Below, piece by piece: positions 5,503-5,761 of a stretch of 5,761 nt of DNA. This DNA comes from a bacterium (GTDB lineage Bacteria > Spirochaetota > Spirochaetia > Treponematales > Rectinemataceae), in assembly GCA_021813065.1 (NCBI GenBank), contig JAKALZ010000135.1, positions 1 to 5,761 of the forward strand, read 5' to 3'. The translations under genes were made by a program, and so were the position numbers. Position 1 is the first letter of the stretch; every line of letters starts with the position of its first letter. The notes beneath the pieces are model-generated. The model did not search any database and had not been told where the DNA came from. It was given only the letters and a program-made list of their open reading frames with translations.

Positions 5503-5761
5503 ATGTACGTGCTCGAGATGCGAGACCTGAAAAAAGAATTCCCAGGAGTGAAGGCGCTCGATGGCGCTCAGCTCAGGCTCCGTCCCGGCACCGTGCACGC
5601 GCTCATGGGCGAAAACGGCGCGGGCAAGTCGACGCTCATGAAATGTCTCTTCGGCATCTACCAAAAGGATTCGGGAGATATACTACTTGATGGGGAGCCC
5701 GTGCTCTTCGAGAATCCTCGCCACGCGCCTGGCGATGTCGAGGTTGAGCTGCCACTCGGGT
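5503..5761 (+). CDS. mglA: MglA-like sugar ABC transporter ATPase, N-terminal part (cut by window edge)
   Basis: This is the first 86 codons of a sugar-import ATPase of the MglA/RbsA type, normally about 500 residues with two nucleotide-binding domains. Visible marks are the first strand and loop ([14 protein letters not shown]), the Walker A motif G36-ENGAGK-S43-T44, and the MKCLFGIY...DSGDILLDG segment typical of this group. AGAGGA (5491-5496) precedes the ATG by 6 bases; an internal ATG at 5518 is less well placed. The ATPase would energise uptake of the ligand captured by the MglB-like protein, with a permease expected downstream. After FENPRHA (about residue 75, base 5727) the sequence no longer follows the family, which usually continues ALENGI..(V/I)HQEL. 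The last ~34 bases may therefore be a frameshift, misjoin or genuine divergence. The Q-loop and Walker B are outside the window. Confidence 0.88.
   Translation, partial: MYVLEMRDLKKEFPGVKALDGAQLRLRPGTVHALMGENGAGKSTLMKCLFGIYQKDSGDILLDGEPVLFENPRHAPGDVEVELPLG

Overview
This window looks like chromosomal DNA from a GC-moderate to GC-rich diderm bacterium. The galactose-binding-protein-like gene, its wording around the calcium loop and the GHPDAEAR motif, and the mglB-terminator-mglA layout recall spirochaetes of the Treponema/Spirochaeta group. That is recollection of family style, not a search result, so the taxonomy is low-to-medium confidence.

Left part (1-1922). A membrane protein is cut by the left edge (minus strand, start at 111). 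Next is a small cupin gene (minus, 282-629). A 126-base divergent spacer separates it from a ferritin-like/VIT fusion of MbfA type (plus, 756-1922), a probable iron/manganese efflux protein. Both minus-strand genes lack a visible Shine-Dalgarno sequence. Each has a candidate -10 box exactly 6 bases before its ATG, so both may be leaderless. The plus-strand genes all have at least a modest ribosome binding site.

Middle (1923-2246). About 324 bases hold no convincing gene. They contain a cluster of short ATCC-x-GT units, inverted on the left and direct on the right. The right end of the cluster overlaps the putative -10 box and Shine-Dalgarno sequence of the next gene.

Right part (2247-5761). 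This looks like a sugar-use operon: a zinc-dependent medium-chain alcohol/polyol dehydrogenase, a DUF4380/aldose-mutarotase-fold protein, an MglB-like periplasmic sugar-binding protein, a terminator-like hairpin, and the start of an MglA-like ABC ATPase. A coherent reading is uptake of a sugar or polyol by the ABC system, anomer handling by the mutarotase-like protein, and oxidation by the dehydrogenase. The substrate cannot be named.

The most striking point is that mglB carries a single in-frame TAG at codon 57, with full-length, well-conserved coding sequence on both sides. It could be a fresh nonsense mutation, a sequencing error, or amber readthrough/recoding. None of the five complete or restored genes here ends in TAG (three TGA, two TAA), which is compatible with recoding but far too small a sample to show it. 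A second oddity is that the last ~34 bases of the mglA reading frame stop resembling the family, right at the window edge.
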